A DNA stretch of 37,176 nucleotides, from contig CAMEKD010000004.1 of NCBI GenBank assembly GCA_945920825.1, positions 1 to 37,176 on the forward strand. The letters run 5' to 3'. The notes under the pieces were generated by a model that worked only from the letters and a program-made list of their open reading frames with translations, was not told the origin of the DNA and did not search any database. How positions within the stretch are numbered: position 1 is the first letter of the stretch; every line of letters starts with the position of its first letter. Source of the DNA: an uncultured Anaeroplasma sp. Lineage in GTDB: Bacteria; Bacillota_I; Bacilli_A; Acholeplasmatales; Anaeroplasmataceae. Made by a program: the position numbers and the translations under genes. Shown piece after piece: positions 16,935 through 24,779 of this stretch.

Positions 16935-17371
16935 TCGTTTGTAACCTCGAGTAAAAGCTTTAGCGCAGTATAGATGTGATCAAATTGGGTATCCGAAATA
17001 GATTCAAAGAATGGCCAGGTATAATCTGAGATATCTACTAAAATGCTGTCGACCATTTCCTTAGTTTTATCTGTCAAATACACCTTCATGCTTCTAGCAT
17101 CCTCCTTAGATACCTTTTTCATTAAATATCCCTTTTGAATTAGACGATTAATTAATGGAGAAATCGTATTTGTGGATTTATGTAATCTTTTACAAATATC
17201 TGTAACTCTTCTTTCCTCTGGATGATGATATACATCTAGTATAATGACAGCCTGTATGCTAGATAGGCCGTAAGGTTCGCATAAGGCATCACGGATGTTT
17301 GTAAAATAACTCGATAGATCCTTAATCATTTCTATTATATTTTTTCTATTCTCTACTGAATTTTCATACAT
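16931..17371 (-). CDS. MarR-family transcriptional regulator
   Basis: The winged-helix core is clear: GLSSIQAVIILDVY, RRVTDICKRLHKSTNTISPLINRLIQKG as recognition helix and linker, then KEDARSMKVYLTDKTKEM as the wing. I chose the ATG at 17371 (146 residues, MYENSVEN), which has GGAG 8 bases upstream; the longer frame start at 17431 lacks a site. MarR proteins are ligand-sensing DNA binders, usually repressors. Its target may be its own operon, but I found no clear matching palindrome near its promoter. The ligand is unknown. Confidence 0.9.
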   Translation of the reverse strand: MYENSVENRKNIIEMIKDLSSYFTNIRDALCEPYGLSSIQAVIILDVYHHPEERRVTDICKRLHKSTNTISPLINRLIQKGYLMKKVSKEDARSMKVYLTDKTKEMVDSILVDISDYTWPFFESISDTQFDHIYTALKLLLEVTNE

Positions 17372-17435
17372 AAAGATCACTCCAATCTTTCTTTGTATTA
17401 TAAATTTAGCATTAAAGATTATTTTTTTCAAGATG

Positions 17436-17465
17436 ATTATATCAATATCGACTTAAATTTTCCAA
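17436..17465 (-). promoter_or_regulatory. Probable marR promoter
   Basis: A -35 TTGGAA (17460-17465), 18-base spacer, and -10 TATAAT (17436-17441). It starts right after the PFOR terminator and gives a leader of roughly 60 bases. Confidence 0.5.
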
Positions 17466-17494
17466 AAGGAAAAGTGGTGAATAATCACCACTTT
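17462..17494 (-). terminator. Terminator of the PFOR gene
   Basis: A 10-bp stem AAAGTGGTGA/TCACCACTTT with a 4-base loop (17471-17494), followed on the minus strand by TCCTTTTGG. It lies 9 bases after the PFOR stop. Confidence 0.85.
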
Positions 17495-17503
17495 AGATTT
17501 ATA

Positions 17504-20500
17504 TTATTCAGCCTTGTTTGAATAATCCTTAGCTGCAAGATATACATAATTGCTGTAACGCTTGCAAGCATCAGCGAAGTTAAGGTCAAATAATTCCTGA
17601 GCCTTAACTGGGTTAACCTTAGTTAACTGAGCATAACGACCTTCGTTCATTAAGAACTGCATGTAAAGCTCTTTATTTGGCTCCTTGCAGTTATCTAATT
17701 GCATTGGGTTCTTGCCTTCCTTAGCTAGATCAGGGTTGAAACGGAATGTTGGCCAATAACCACACTCTGTAGCCTTCTTAGCCTCCATTTGAGACATGAA
17801 TAGACCCTTCTTGATGTTATGAGCGATACATGGAGCATAAGCAATTACGATAGATGGTCCATGGTAAGCTTCTGCTTCCTTTAATGCCTTAATTACCTGG
17901 TTAGGGTTAGCACCATGAGAAATTGTAGCAACATATACATGTCCATAAGACATAGCGATAGAAGCTAAATCCTTCTTGAATGTTGGCTTACCAGCTGCAG
18001 CGAACTTAGCGATAGCACCAGTACGGCTGGACTTAGAAGCCTGTCCACCAGTGTTAGAGTAAACCTCTGTATCAACAACTAAGATGTTTACATCCTCATT
18101 GTTTGCGATAACATGGTCAAGTCCACCATAACCGATATCATATGCCCAACCATCACCACCGATGATCCACTGAGAAACCTTAACTAGGTAATCCTTTAAG
18201 CTTAAGATTTCCTTAGCGTATGGAGCATCAATAGCTTCCATTGCAGCAACAATCTTTGGAGCTAATTCCTTAGTCTTAGCGCCAGAAGCTCTATTTTCTC
18301 TCCATTCAGCACATAAAGCTTTTGCTTCTTCAGGCATTGCTTCTTCATTTAATGCCATAACGGTTTGGATTCTATCTCTTAATGTTTCAACACCGATTCT
18401 CATACCGAAACCGAATTCAGCATTGTCCTCGAATAATGAGTTAGCCCAAGCTGGACCACGGCCCTCAGCATTTGTTGTATATGGGCTTGATGGATAAGAA
18501 CCAGAATAAATTGATGTACAACCTGTTGCGTTAGCAACCATCATACGATCACCGAATAGCTGTGCAACAGCCTTAACGTATGGAGTTTCACCACATCCAC
18601 CACAAGCTCCAGAGAACTCAAATAATGGCTGAGCGAACTGAACGTTCTTAGCGTTAGCATTACCTGCAACATCACTCTTGTATGTTACATGGTTAGCGAA
18701 ATATTCGAATACAACTTCTTCCTTCTTTTCACGAGACTGAGCCATTGTATTAGACTTTAATGCCATAGCCTTAACTGGCTTACCATTCTCATCAACAGCT
18801 GGCTTGCCATCAGCGCCCTTAACTGGCTTACCTGGACAAACCGTTAAGCAGACACCGCAGCCTGTACAGTCAAGTGTAGAAATAGCTAAGGAATACTTAT
18901 ATCCCTTAAATCCTGTAGCTTCTAGGAACTGTGCTTCTTTTGGAGCATTAGCAACTTCCTCTTCAGTACATAGGAATGGACGGATACATGCATGTGGACA
19001 TACGAATGCACACTGGTTACACTGAATACAGTTTTCAGCAGTCCAGTATGGAACATCTGTAGCTACACCACGCTTCTCGTATGCAGCTGTACCCTGTGGC
19101 ATATGGCAATCCTTACCATACTTAGCGAATGCAGAAAGAGGTAGGGAATCACCCTTAATAGAGTTGATAACATCAGCGATTTCTCTTACGAATTCAGGAC
19201 GAGTATTATCAACTACCTTTACATCATCAGAAAGATTAGCCCAAGCTGGATCAACAGCTACCTCAACTAATCTAGAACCACCCATGTCAATAGCCTTATG
19301 GTTCTGATCTACTACATCCTGACCCTTCTTTAAGTAAGTCTTTGTAGCAAATTCCTTCATATGAACCTTAGCTTCTTCATAGTCCATAATCTGTTCATTT
19401 AGCTTGAAGAATGCAGACTGCATAATTGTGTTAACACCCAATCCAGCACGGAAACCGCACTCTCTTGCAGCAGCGTTAGCAGCAATGATATAGAACTTAG
19501 CATGCTTCTCTGCTAATAATCTCTTATATTTATTAGGTAAACGGTCAGCGATATGATCCTTATCAACAACTGTATTTAATAAGAATGTACCACCATCACG
19601 TAAACCATCAATCATATCAAACTTATCTAAGTATGCATCTAGTGAGCAAGATACGAAGTGTGGCTGGTTAACTAAGTAAGTTGAACGAATTGGCTTCTTA
19701 GAGAAACGTAAGTGTAATCTTGTAGAACCACCACTCTTCTTAGAGTCGTATGCAGCATAAGACTGTGAATATAAGTCTGTATAATCACCAACAATCTTAG
19801 CGATATTCTTACATGCACCTACAGTACCATCAGAACCTAAACCGAAGAATAATAATTCTGTAGTTGAAGGATCTGCAACGTCAACTGGCTTGCCTAAAGG
19901 TAAGCTTGTATACTTAATATCATCATTAATACCAATAGTGAAATGATCCTTTGGAGTTCTAGCCTTTAAGTTCTCGAATACAGCAACAATCTGCTCTGGA
20001 GTTGTATCCTTAGAAGATAGGCCATAACGACCAGCAACAATCTTTGGAGCGTTAGCCTTTCCATAGAATGCAGCCTGTACATCTAGAGCTAATGGCTCAT
20101 ATAATGCGCCCTGCTCGATTGTACGGTCTAATACTGCAATCTTCTTTGCAGTTGCAGGAATAGCCTTTAAGAACTTATCAACAACGAATGGACGATATAG
20201 ATGTACCTCTAGGATACCAACCTTCTCACCCTGCTTTGTTAATAGGTCAATTACTTCCTCAGCACACTGACATACAGAACCCATAGCAACGATTACACGT
20301 GTTGCCTTAGGATCACCATAGTACTGGTAAGGTCTATAGTTACGTCCTGTAGCCTTAGAAATAGCCTTCATATATTTTTCAACAACTGGATATACACCCT
20401 CATACTTCTGAGCCTGAAGCTCTCTTGTCTGGAAGTATACGTCATCATTTTGTGCTGTACCACGAGTCTTTGGATGACCTGGGTTTAGTGCCTCTTGTCT

Positions 20501-21115
20501 AAACTTAGCTACAGCCTCTCTGTCTAATAGCTTGTCGAATACCTTGTAATCAACAGGCTCGATAGTGTTAACCTCATGAGATGTTCTAAAACCATCAAAG
20601 AAATGTAGGAATGGAATGGAAGATGAAATTGCAGATAGGTGTGCAACACCAGCTAAATCCATAACCTCCTGAACGGAATTTGAACATAATAATGCGAATC
20701 CTGTCTGACGACATGCCATAACGTCCATATGGTCTCCGAAAATGGATAGAGACTGTGCAGCTAATGTACGTGCAGAAACATGGATAACGCCTGGTAAGCA
20801 TTCACCAGCAATCTTATACATATTAGGAATCTTTAATAATAGACCCTGAGATGCAGTATAGGTTGTAGTTAATGCACCTGCCTGTAGAGAACCATGAACG
20901 GTTCCTGCAGCTCCACCTTCAGACTGCATTTCTACAATTTTTACAGGCATTCCGAATAAATTTTTCTTTCCCTGAGAAGCCCATTCATCTGTATACTCAG
21001 CCATTGGAGATGACGGAGTGATAGGATAAATACCAGCTACTTCAGTGAAGGCATAAGATGAATATGCGGCAGCATAATTACCATCAATAGCCATTCTTTT
21101 TACTTGTTTGCTCAT
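17504..21115 (-). CDS. nifJ: Pyruvate:ferredoxin (flavodoxin) oxidoreductase
   Basis: This is a full-length homodimeric-type PFOR of 1203 residues. The N-terminal pyruvate-binding domain has GIYPITPSSPMAE and AGALTTTYTASQGLLL. Two 4Fe-4S motifs of the ferredoxin domain are near 693 (CIQCNQCAFVCP) and 748 (CTGCGVCLTVCPG), and the proximal cluster/TPP domain has GACGGCGE near 835 and GGDGWAYDIGYGG near 985. The enzyme oxidises pyruvate with CoA to acetyl-CoA and CO2 and reduces ferredoxin, the central step of anaerobic fermentation. The gene is monocistronic, with an AGGAGG site and a near-consensus promoter, so it is expected to be strongly expressed. Confidence 0.97.
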   Translation of the reverse strand: MSKQVKRMAIDGNYAAAYSSYAFTEVAGIYPITPSSPMAEYTDEWASQGKKNLFGMPVKIVEMQSEGGAAGTVHGSLQAGALTTTYTASQGLLLKIPNMYKIAGECLPGVIHVSARTLAAQSLSIFGDHMDVMACRQTGFALLCSNSVQEVMDLAGVAHLSAISSSIPFLHFFDGFRTSHEVNTIEPVDYKVFDKLLDREAVAKFRQEALNPGHPKTRGTAQNDDVYFQTRELQAQKYEGVYPVVEKYMKAISKATGRNYRPYQYYGDPKATRVIVAMGSVCQCAEEVIDLLTKQGEKVGILEVHLYRPFVVDKFLKAIPATAKKIAVLDRTIEQGALYEPLALDVQAAFYGKANAPKIVAGRYGLSSKDTTPEQIVAVFENLKARTPKDHFTIGINDDIKYTSLPLGKPVDVADPSTTELLFFGLGSDGTVGACKNIAKIVGDYTDLYSQSYAAYDSKKSGGSTRLHLRFSKKPIRSTYLVNQPHFVSCSLDAYLDKFDMIDGLRDGGTFLLNTVVDKDHIADRLPNKYKRLLAEKHAKFYIIAANAAARECGFRAGLGVNTIMQSAFFKLNEQIMDYEEAKVHMKEFATKTYLKKGQDVVDQNHKAIDMGGSRLVEVAVDPAWANLSDDVKVVDNTRPEFVREIADVINSIKGDSLPLSAFAKYGKDCHMPQGTAAYEKRGVATDVPYWTAENCIQCNQCAFVCPHACIRPFLCTEEEVANAPKEAQFLEATGFKGYKYSLAISTLDCTGCGVCLTVCPGKPVKGADGKPAVDENGKPVKAMALKSNTMAQSREKKEEVVFEYFANHVTYKSDVAGNANAKNVQFAQPLFEFSGACGGCGETPYVKAVAQLFGDRMMVANATGCTSIYSGSYPSSPYTTNAEGRGPAWANSLFEDNAEFGFGMRIGVETLRDRIQTVMALNEEAMPEEAKALCAEWRENRASGAKTKELAPKIVAAMEAIDAPYAKEILSLKDYLVKVSQWIIGGDGWAYDIGYGGLDHVIANNEDVNILVVDTEVYSNTGGQASKSSRTGAIAKFAAAGKPTFKKDLASIAMSYGHVYVATISHGANPNQVIKALKEAEAYHGPSIVIAYAPCIAHNIKKGLFMSQMEAKKATECGYWPTFRFNPDLAKEGKNPMQLDNCKEPNKELYMQFLMNEGRYAQLTKVNPVKAQELFDLNFADACKRYSNYVYLAAKDYSNKAE

Positions 21116-21152
21116 TTTTTTCCTCCTGATGAGTAATAAATTTCCATAGTGT

Positions 21153-21181
21153 ATTATAAATCGTTTTCAGGTTTTATTCAA
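21153..21181 (-). promoter_or_regulatory. Strong PFOR promoter
   Basis: A -35 TTGAAT (21176-21181), a 17-base spacer and a -10 TATAAT (21153-21158). Upstream of it lies a small inverted repeat, AAAAGGA...TCCTTTT (about 21188-21210), that could be an operator or part of a second terminator. Confidence 0.8.
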
Positions 21182-21240
21182 TAGCACAAAAGGAAAAAAT
21201 ACTCCTTTTTATACTTTAGTATAATAATGGAGTTTTCATA

Positions 21241-21271
21241 GAAAGAAAAAGCCGACAATTATGTCGGTTTT
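21241..21271 (-). terminator. Terminator of msrA
   Basis: A 10-bp stem AAAGCCGACA/TGTCGGTTTT (one G-T pair on the plus strand) with an ATTA loop, followed on the minus strand by CTTTTTCTTTC. It is 9 bases after the msrA stop. Confidence 0.88.
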
Positions 21272-21280
21272 AACTAAGAT

Positions 21281-22120
21281 TTATACTTTCTTTCTTCCTG
21301 ATGCAATTAATTCCTTTTCGAACTCCTCTTTATTCTTAATTGCATAATTTTGATGCTCCTCCTCAGCCATAAAGAATGGAGCATTTTCTAAAATTGGTAA
21401 ATTACATTCTCTTTCGCATTCAATAGATAATTGATACTTATATTCTATAACTACCTTCTTCTCTTCCGTATCGGAATTAAATACCGCAGGAGCATAGGAA
21501 TCTCCTCGGTCCATATACTGTCCCCCACAGTCAAAAGGATCAATATTTTCAAAATAAATGTCTACCATTCTTGTATAATCTGTCTTTAAAGAATCGTATT
21601 CTACCAAAATACATTCCTTATGATGGGTAAGCTGAGACTTAACTTCCTTATAGCTTGGATTTAATTCAGACCCACCTGCATATCCACTTAATACCCTTAA
21701 AACACCATCTTGGTCATAAAAAGGCTGTGCAATACACCAAAAGCAGCCTCCAGCGAAAAGACATCTTTTTATCTTACCCTCAAAAAATAAATAAGTTTCT
21801 CCTGTTTCATCCTTTGTTTTAAATTTGGAAAAACCTCCAAAAAGCTTAACAAAGGAATCCGAGCATAATTTTGCTACCTCAGGGCTTCCATGAACCCCAC
21901 CAAGCTTTAAATTAAAATCCCATAAAGCCTTAAGGCAATCCTCCATTAATTCTAAATCCCCATCAAAATTCATCATTCCAGCGTAGGGTGCAAGAACATA
22001 TAGACTCTTATCCTTATCTCTATATCTTATAGCATAGGACTCTCTTGTAAATCTTTTAATTAAGGAAGCCTCCTCAATAATATTTGTAAATGAACTACCA
22101 TCTGTATATATCTCTACCAT
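21281..22120 (-). CDS. msrA: Peptide methionine sulfoxide reductase MsrA with an extra N-terminal domain
   Basis: The MsrA domain starts at about residue 117 with the catalytic motif GGCFWC (C126), then SGYAGG and DPFDCGGQYMDRGDSYAPAVF. MsrA reduces S-methionine sulfoxide in proteins. The 115-residue N-terminal part (MVEIYTDGSSFTN and onward) matches nothing I recognise; length without it is typical of MsrA. The usual TGHAE motif reads THHKE here, and the usual C-terminal resolving cysteines are absent. I chose the ATG at 22120 (279 residues) because GAGGTG precedes it; the GTG at 22129 lies inside that site. It follows the cold-shock gene. Confidence 0.85.
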   Translation of the reverse strand: MVEIYTDGSSFTNIIEEASLIKRFTRESYAIRYRDKDKSLYVLAPYAGMMNFDGDLELMEDCLKALWDFNLKLGGVHGSPEVAKLCSDSFVKLFGGFSKFKTKDETGETYLFFEGKIKRCLFAGGCFWCIAQPFYDQDGVLRVLSGYAGGSELNPSYKEVKSQLTHHKECILVEYDSLKTDYTRMVDIYFENIDPFDCGGQYMDRGDSYAPAVFNSDTEEKKVVIEYKYQLSIECERECNLPILENAPFFMAEEEHQNYAIKNKEEFEKELIASGRKKV

Positions 22121-22140
22121 TTGAATCACCTCAATTCCAC

Positions 22141-22168
22141 AAAAAGAAAGGCTGGAATCCTCCAGCCT
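22141..22168 (-). terminator. Terminator-like hairpin between csp and msrA
   Basis: A perfect 8-bp stem AGGCTGGA/TCCAGCCT with an ATCC loop (22149-22168), followed by TTTCTTTTT on the minus strand. Only about 20 bases separate the T-run from the msrA start. Confidence 0.88.
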
Positions 22169-22174
22169 AGGGTT

Positions 22175-22378
22175 TTATGCTTGAACCTTTACAACGTGCT
22201 TTGCTAATTGGCCCTTATCGCCAACTTCAACGTCAAATTCTACTTCCTGTCCCTCATCTAGTGTCTTGTAGCCTTCGCCTTCAATTGCACTAAAGTGAAC
22301 AAATACATCCTTACCTTCTTCAGATAGAATGAATCCATAGCCTTTTTCAGCATTGAACCATTTTACTTTCCCTTTCAT
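22175..22378 (-). CDS. Cold-shock protein (CspA/CspB family)
   Basis: The 67-residue protein [17 protein letters not shown] has both RNA-binding motifs (KGYGFI and VFVHFSAI) and standard length. Csp proteins bind single-stranded RNA and DNA and act as RNA chaperones. I chose the ATG at 22378 since GGAG lies 8 bases upstream; the six extra N-terminal residues of the longer frame are not conserved in the family. The promoter is near consensus and gives a leader of about 50 bases. Confidence 0.95.
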   Translation of the reverse strand: MKGKVKWFNAEKGYGFILSEEGKDVFVHFSAIEGEGYKTLDEGQEVEFDVEVGDKGQLAKHVVKVQA

Positions 22379-22432
22379 TGTGGATACTCCTTTCAAACCA
22401 AACCATAGAATTCGTAATAAATTCTAACTACA

Positions 22433-22461
22433 ATTATAAACCACTTTCTATAAAATAACAA
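22433..22461 (-). promoter_or_regulatory. Cold-shock gene promoter
   Basis: A -35 TTGTTA (22456-22461), 17 bases, and a -10 TATAAT (22433-22438). It is divergent from the pepT promoter, about 100 bases away. Confidence 0.78.
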
Positions 22462-22562
22462 GATTATTGTTCTCATTTATAAACACTTTTCAAAAAAGTG
22501 ATTAAATTATTTAAATTTTTGTAATTTAATTTTCGAAGATGATTAAATTCATTTTAAGAGAA

Positions 22563-22591
22563 TTGAAGATATATTTCATTTGAAATATAAT
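22563..22591 (+). promoter_or_regulatory. pepT promoter
   Basis: A -35 TTGAAG (22563-22568), 17 bases, and a -10 TATAAT (22586-22591), followed by the pepT ribosome binding site AAGGAG. Confidence 0.75.
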
Positions 22592-22613
22592 TATCACTAA
22601 GGAGTACATAAAA

Positions 22614-23819
22614 ATGAAAAAGAAATTATTAGAATATTTTATTAAATATGTCAAAATAGATACCATGTCTATGGAAGGCCAGCATCAAATTCCATCTACC
22701 ATGAAGCAATTTGATCTTGCGAAGGTCTTAGTTAAGGATTTAGAGGAATTAGGCTTAGAGGATATAAAGCTAACAGAAAACTGCTTTGTTACTGCTACTC
22801 TAAAATCCAATTGTAATTCCAAATGCCATATAGGCTTTATTGCCCATATGGATACCATCCCAGGATTTTCGGGTACAAATGTATGTCCAAATGTAATTGA
22901 AAATTACGATGGAAATATAGTTAAGCTAAAAGGTATTGAGCTTAACCCTAAGCAATTCCCATTCTTAAAGAATTTAATTGGCAAAACCTTAATTACAACG
23001 GATGGTACAACCGTTTTAGGAGCAGACGATAAAGCAGGTATAGCAAACATTATGACGATGCTTTATTATTTTAAAAACCATAAGGATGTACCACATGTAA
23101 ATATTCATGTTGCCTTCACTCCAGATGAGGAAATTGGCGGTGGCATTGACGCTTTTGATATTGAAGGCTTTGGATGTGATTTTGCCTACACTGTAGATGG
23201 CGGAGATTATAAGGATGTTGAATACGAATGCTTTAATGCAGCATCTGCTCAAGTTACCGTAAAGGGCCTTGATATTCACCCAGGCTCTGCCAAAGGCCAA
23301 ATGAAAAATGCGAGCCTCATCGCCATGGAATTTAATCATCTTCTTCCTATTGAGGAACGTCCTGAATTTACAGATGGATATGATGGCTTTAACCATTTAT
23401 GTGGTATGAAAGGTGAGGTTGGACAGGCAGAATTATTCTATATATTAAGAAATCATAATAAAGCTATTTTAAATAGACAAAAGAATGATTTTTATAATGC
23501 GATGGAATTCATTAATAAGAAATATGGAGAGAATACCTGTACTGTTGAAATCAAGGATTCCTACTCCAATATGGCAGAAAAAATTATGGAAGATCCAAGA
23601 TGCTTAGATAGGGCATACCAAGCAATTAAAAAGGCTGGTTTTCTTCCTACCTCTACTCCTATTCGAGGAGGTACAGATGGAGCAAATCTAACCAAAAGAG
23701 GATTAAATACGCCAAATTTAGGTACAGGCGGATATAATTGCCATGGCCCATATGAATGTGCATGCTTAGAGGAAATGGAAAACGTAGTTCATATCCTAAT
23801 TGAGATTGCTAAGGAATAG
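22614..23819 (+). CDS. pepT: Tripeptide aminopeptidase (peptidase T)
   Basis: The M20B metallopeptidase signature is complete: H78 and D80 in IAHMDT, D138 in GADDKAG, E172/E173 in TPDEEIGGG, D195 in TVDGG, and H377 in GYNCHGPYE. At 401 residues it is full length. PepT removes the N-terminal residue from tripeptides in the cytoplasm, using two zinc ions. It is one of only two plus-strand genes and is followed 78 bases later by the kinase gene. It has its own promoter and an AAGGAG site. No terminator lies between it and the kinase gene. Confidence 0.96.
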   Translation: MKKKLLEYFIKYVKIDTMSMEGQHQIPSTMKQFDLAKVLVKDLEELGLEDIKLTENCFVTATLKSNCNSKCHIGFIAHMDTIPGFSGTNVCPNVIENYDGNIVKLKGIELNPKQFPFLKNLIGKTLITTDGTTVLGADDKAGIANIMTMLYYFKNHKDVPHVNIHVAFTPDEEIGGGIDAFDIEGFGCDFAYTVDGGDYKDVEYECFNAASAQVTVKGLDIHPGSAKGQMKNASLIAMEFNHLLPIEERPEFTDGYDGFNHLCGMKGEVGQAELFYILRNHNKAILNRQKNDFYNAMEFINKKYGENTCTVEIKDSYSNMAEKIMEDPRCLDRAYQAIKKAGFLPTSTPIRGGTDGANLTKRGLNTPNLGTGGYNCHGPYECACLEEMENVVHILIEIAKE

Positions 23820-23847
23820 CTAACCATAAAATTGTGAATATTGGTTG

Positions 23848-23875
23848 TTTTTAAAGAATCAGAATTATGTATAAT
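23848..23875 (+). promoter_or_regulatory. Possible second promoter before the pyridoxine-family kinase gene
   Basis: TTTTTA (23848-23853), 16 bases, TATAAT (23870-23875). The -35 is weak. Readthrough from pepT is also possible because no terminator separates the two genes. Confidence 0.4.
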
Positions 23876-23897
23876 AAAAATTAAGGAAGGTGATTAT

Positions 23898-24713
23898 ATG
23901 AGTAAAACTATTTTAACGATTCAAGATATTTCCTGCTATGGAAATTGCTCTACTACAGTTGCATTACCAATACTTGCTCGCTTTGGTATCGAAACTGCAA
24001 TTCTACCATCAGCACTACTTTCCACACATACCCAAGGATTCAAGGATTGGACATTCCTAGATTTAACGGATGAAATGCCAAAGATTATTGACCATTGGTG
24101 GCATGAGGGAATTCAATTTGATGCAATCTATACAGGCTACATTGGGAACCCAAAGCAATTTAAAATCATATTAGATGCTAAGGATAAATTATTAAAGGAG
24201 GATGGCTTATTCATAGTAGATCCTGCTATGGCTGACCATGGTAAGCTATATCCTGGATTCGATGAATTCACTATCATTGGGATGAGGGATTTCATCAGTG
24301 TTGCCGATTATATTTTGCCAAATATTACAGAAGCCTGCTTCCTAACAGGAAATCATTATGAAGAGATTCAGGATGATGATTATATCAATAAATTACTTCA
24401 AGATTTATATCAGCTTGGCGCTAAGAATATTATTTTAACAAGCGCCCAGGACGATTTCGATTCCATAGGTGTAATTTCTTATGATGGTTTAACGAAAACA
24501 ACCATCATGAAGGAAAAAATTGAAAAGAATTATCATGGTACAGGTGATATCTTCTCTTCTTTAGTTGTTGCAGGAATATTAAATGGTAAGGATATAAAGG
24601 ATAACTTAAATTTTGCAACGGATTTCATTATGAATTCTATTGATATTACATTAGATGATCCATATCATGAATATGCACCTAAATATGAGCAAATTCTAAA
24701 AAGAAATCTATAG
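23898..24713 (+). CDS. pdxK: Pyridoxamine/pyridoxal kinase
   Basis: This is a PfkB/ribokinase-superfamily kinase of 271 residues. The N-terminus ILTIQDISCYGNCSTTVALP and ILPSALLSTHT are typical of the PdxK/PdxY pyridoxal-kinase group. IVDPAMADHGK forms part of the substrate pocket, and GTGDIFSSLVVAGIL near residue 215 carries the catalytic Asp and anion hole. It phosphorylates pyridoxal, pyridoxine or pyridoxamine for PLP salvage. The ATG at 23898 has an AAGGAAGGTG site; the longer frame from 23841 begins at a TTG with no site. YggS, a PLP-homeostasis protein, is encoded elsewhere in the window. Confidence 0.9.
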   Translation: MSKTILTIQDISCYGNCSTTVALPILARFGIETAILPSALLSTHTQGFKDWTFLDLTDEMPKIIDHWWHEGIQFDAIYTGYIGNPKQFKIILDAKDKLLKEDGLFIVDPAMADHGKLYPGFDEFTIIGMRDFISVADYILPNITEACFLTGNHYEEIQDDDYINKLLQDLYQLGAKNIILTSAQDDFDSIGVISYDGLTKTTIMKEKIEKNYHGTGDIFSSLVVAGILNGKDIKDNLNFATDFIMNSIDITLDDPYHEYAPKYEQILKRNL

Positions 24714-24734
24714 AGGCTTTGGCCTCTTTTTTTT
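24712..24734 (+). terminator. Terminator of pdxK
   Basis: An AGAGGC/GCCTCT stem with a TTTG loop, then seven T residues. It overlaps the stop codon of the gene. Confidence 0.92.
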
Positions 24735-24739
24735 GTCAT

Positions 24740-24765
24740 AAGAAAAGAGGTTGCAAATTGCAACC
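24740..24765 (-). terminator. Terminator of the M3-like peptidase gene
   Basis: A GGTTGC/GCAACC stem (24749-24754 with 24760-24765), followed on the minus strand by TCTTTTCT. It faces the pdxK terminator, so the two convergent genes have separate stop signals. Confidence 0.8.
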
Positions 24766-24779
24766 CCCTAATAAAAATC

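Noticed and set aside
16931-17431. Longer MarR start at 17431
   Set aside because: No ribosome binding site precedes it, and the extra 20 residues are Ile/Lys-rich and unlike MarR N-termini; the ATG at 17371 has GGAG at good spacing.
18804-19025. Plus-strand open frame inside the PFOR gene
   Set aside because: It is an antisense shadow of the ferredoxin region of PFOR with no ribosome binding site. The other plus-strand frames within the minus-strand genes were rejected for the same reason.
23016-23396. Minus-strand 126-residue frame inside pepT
   Set aside because: Antisense to a well-conserved peptidase gene, lacks a ribosome binding site, and shows no recognisable domain.
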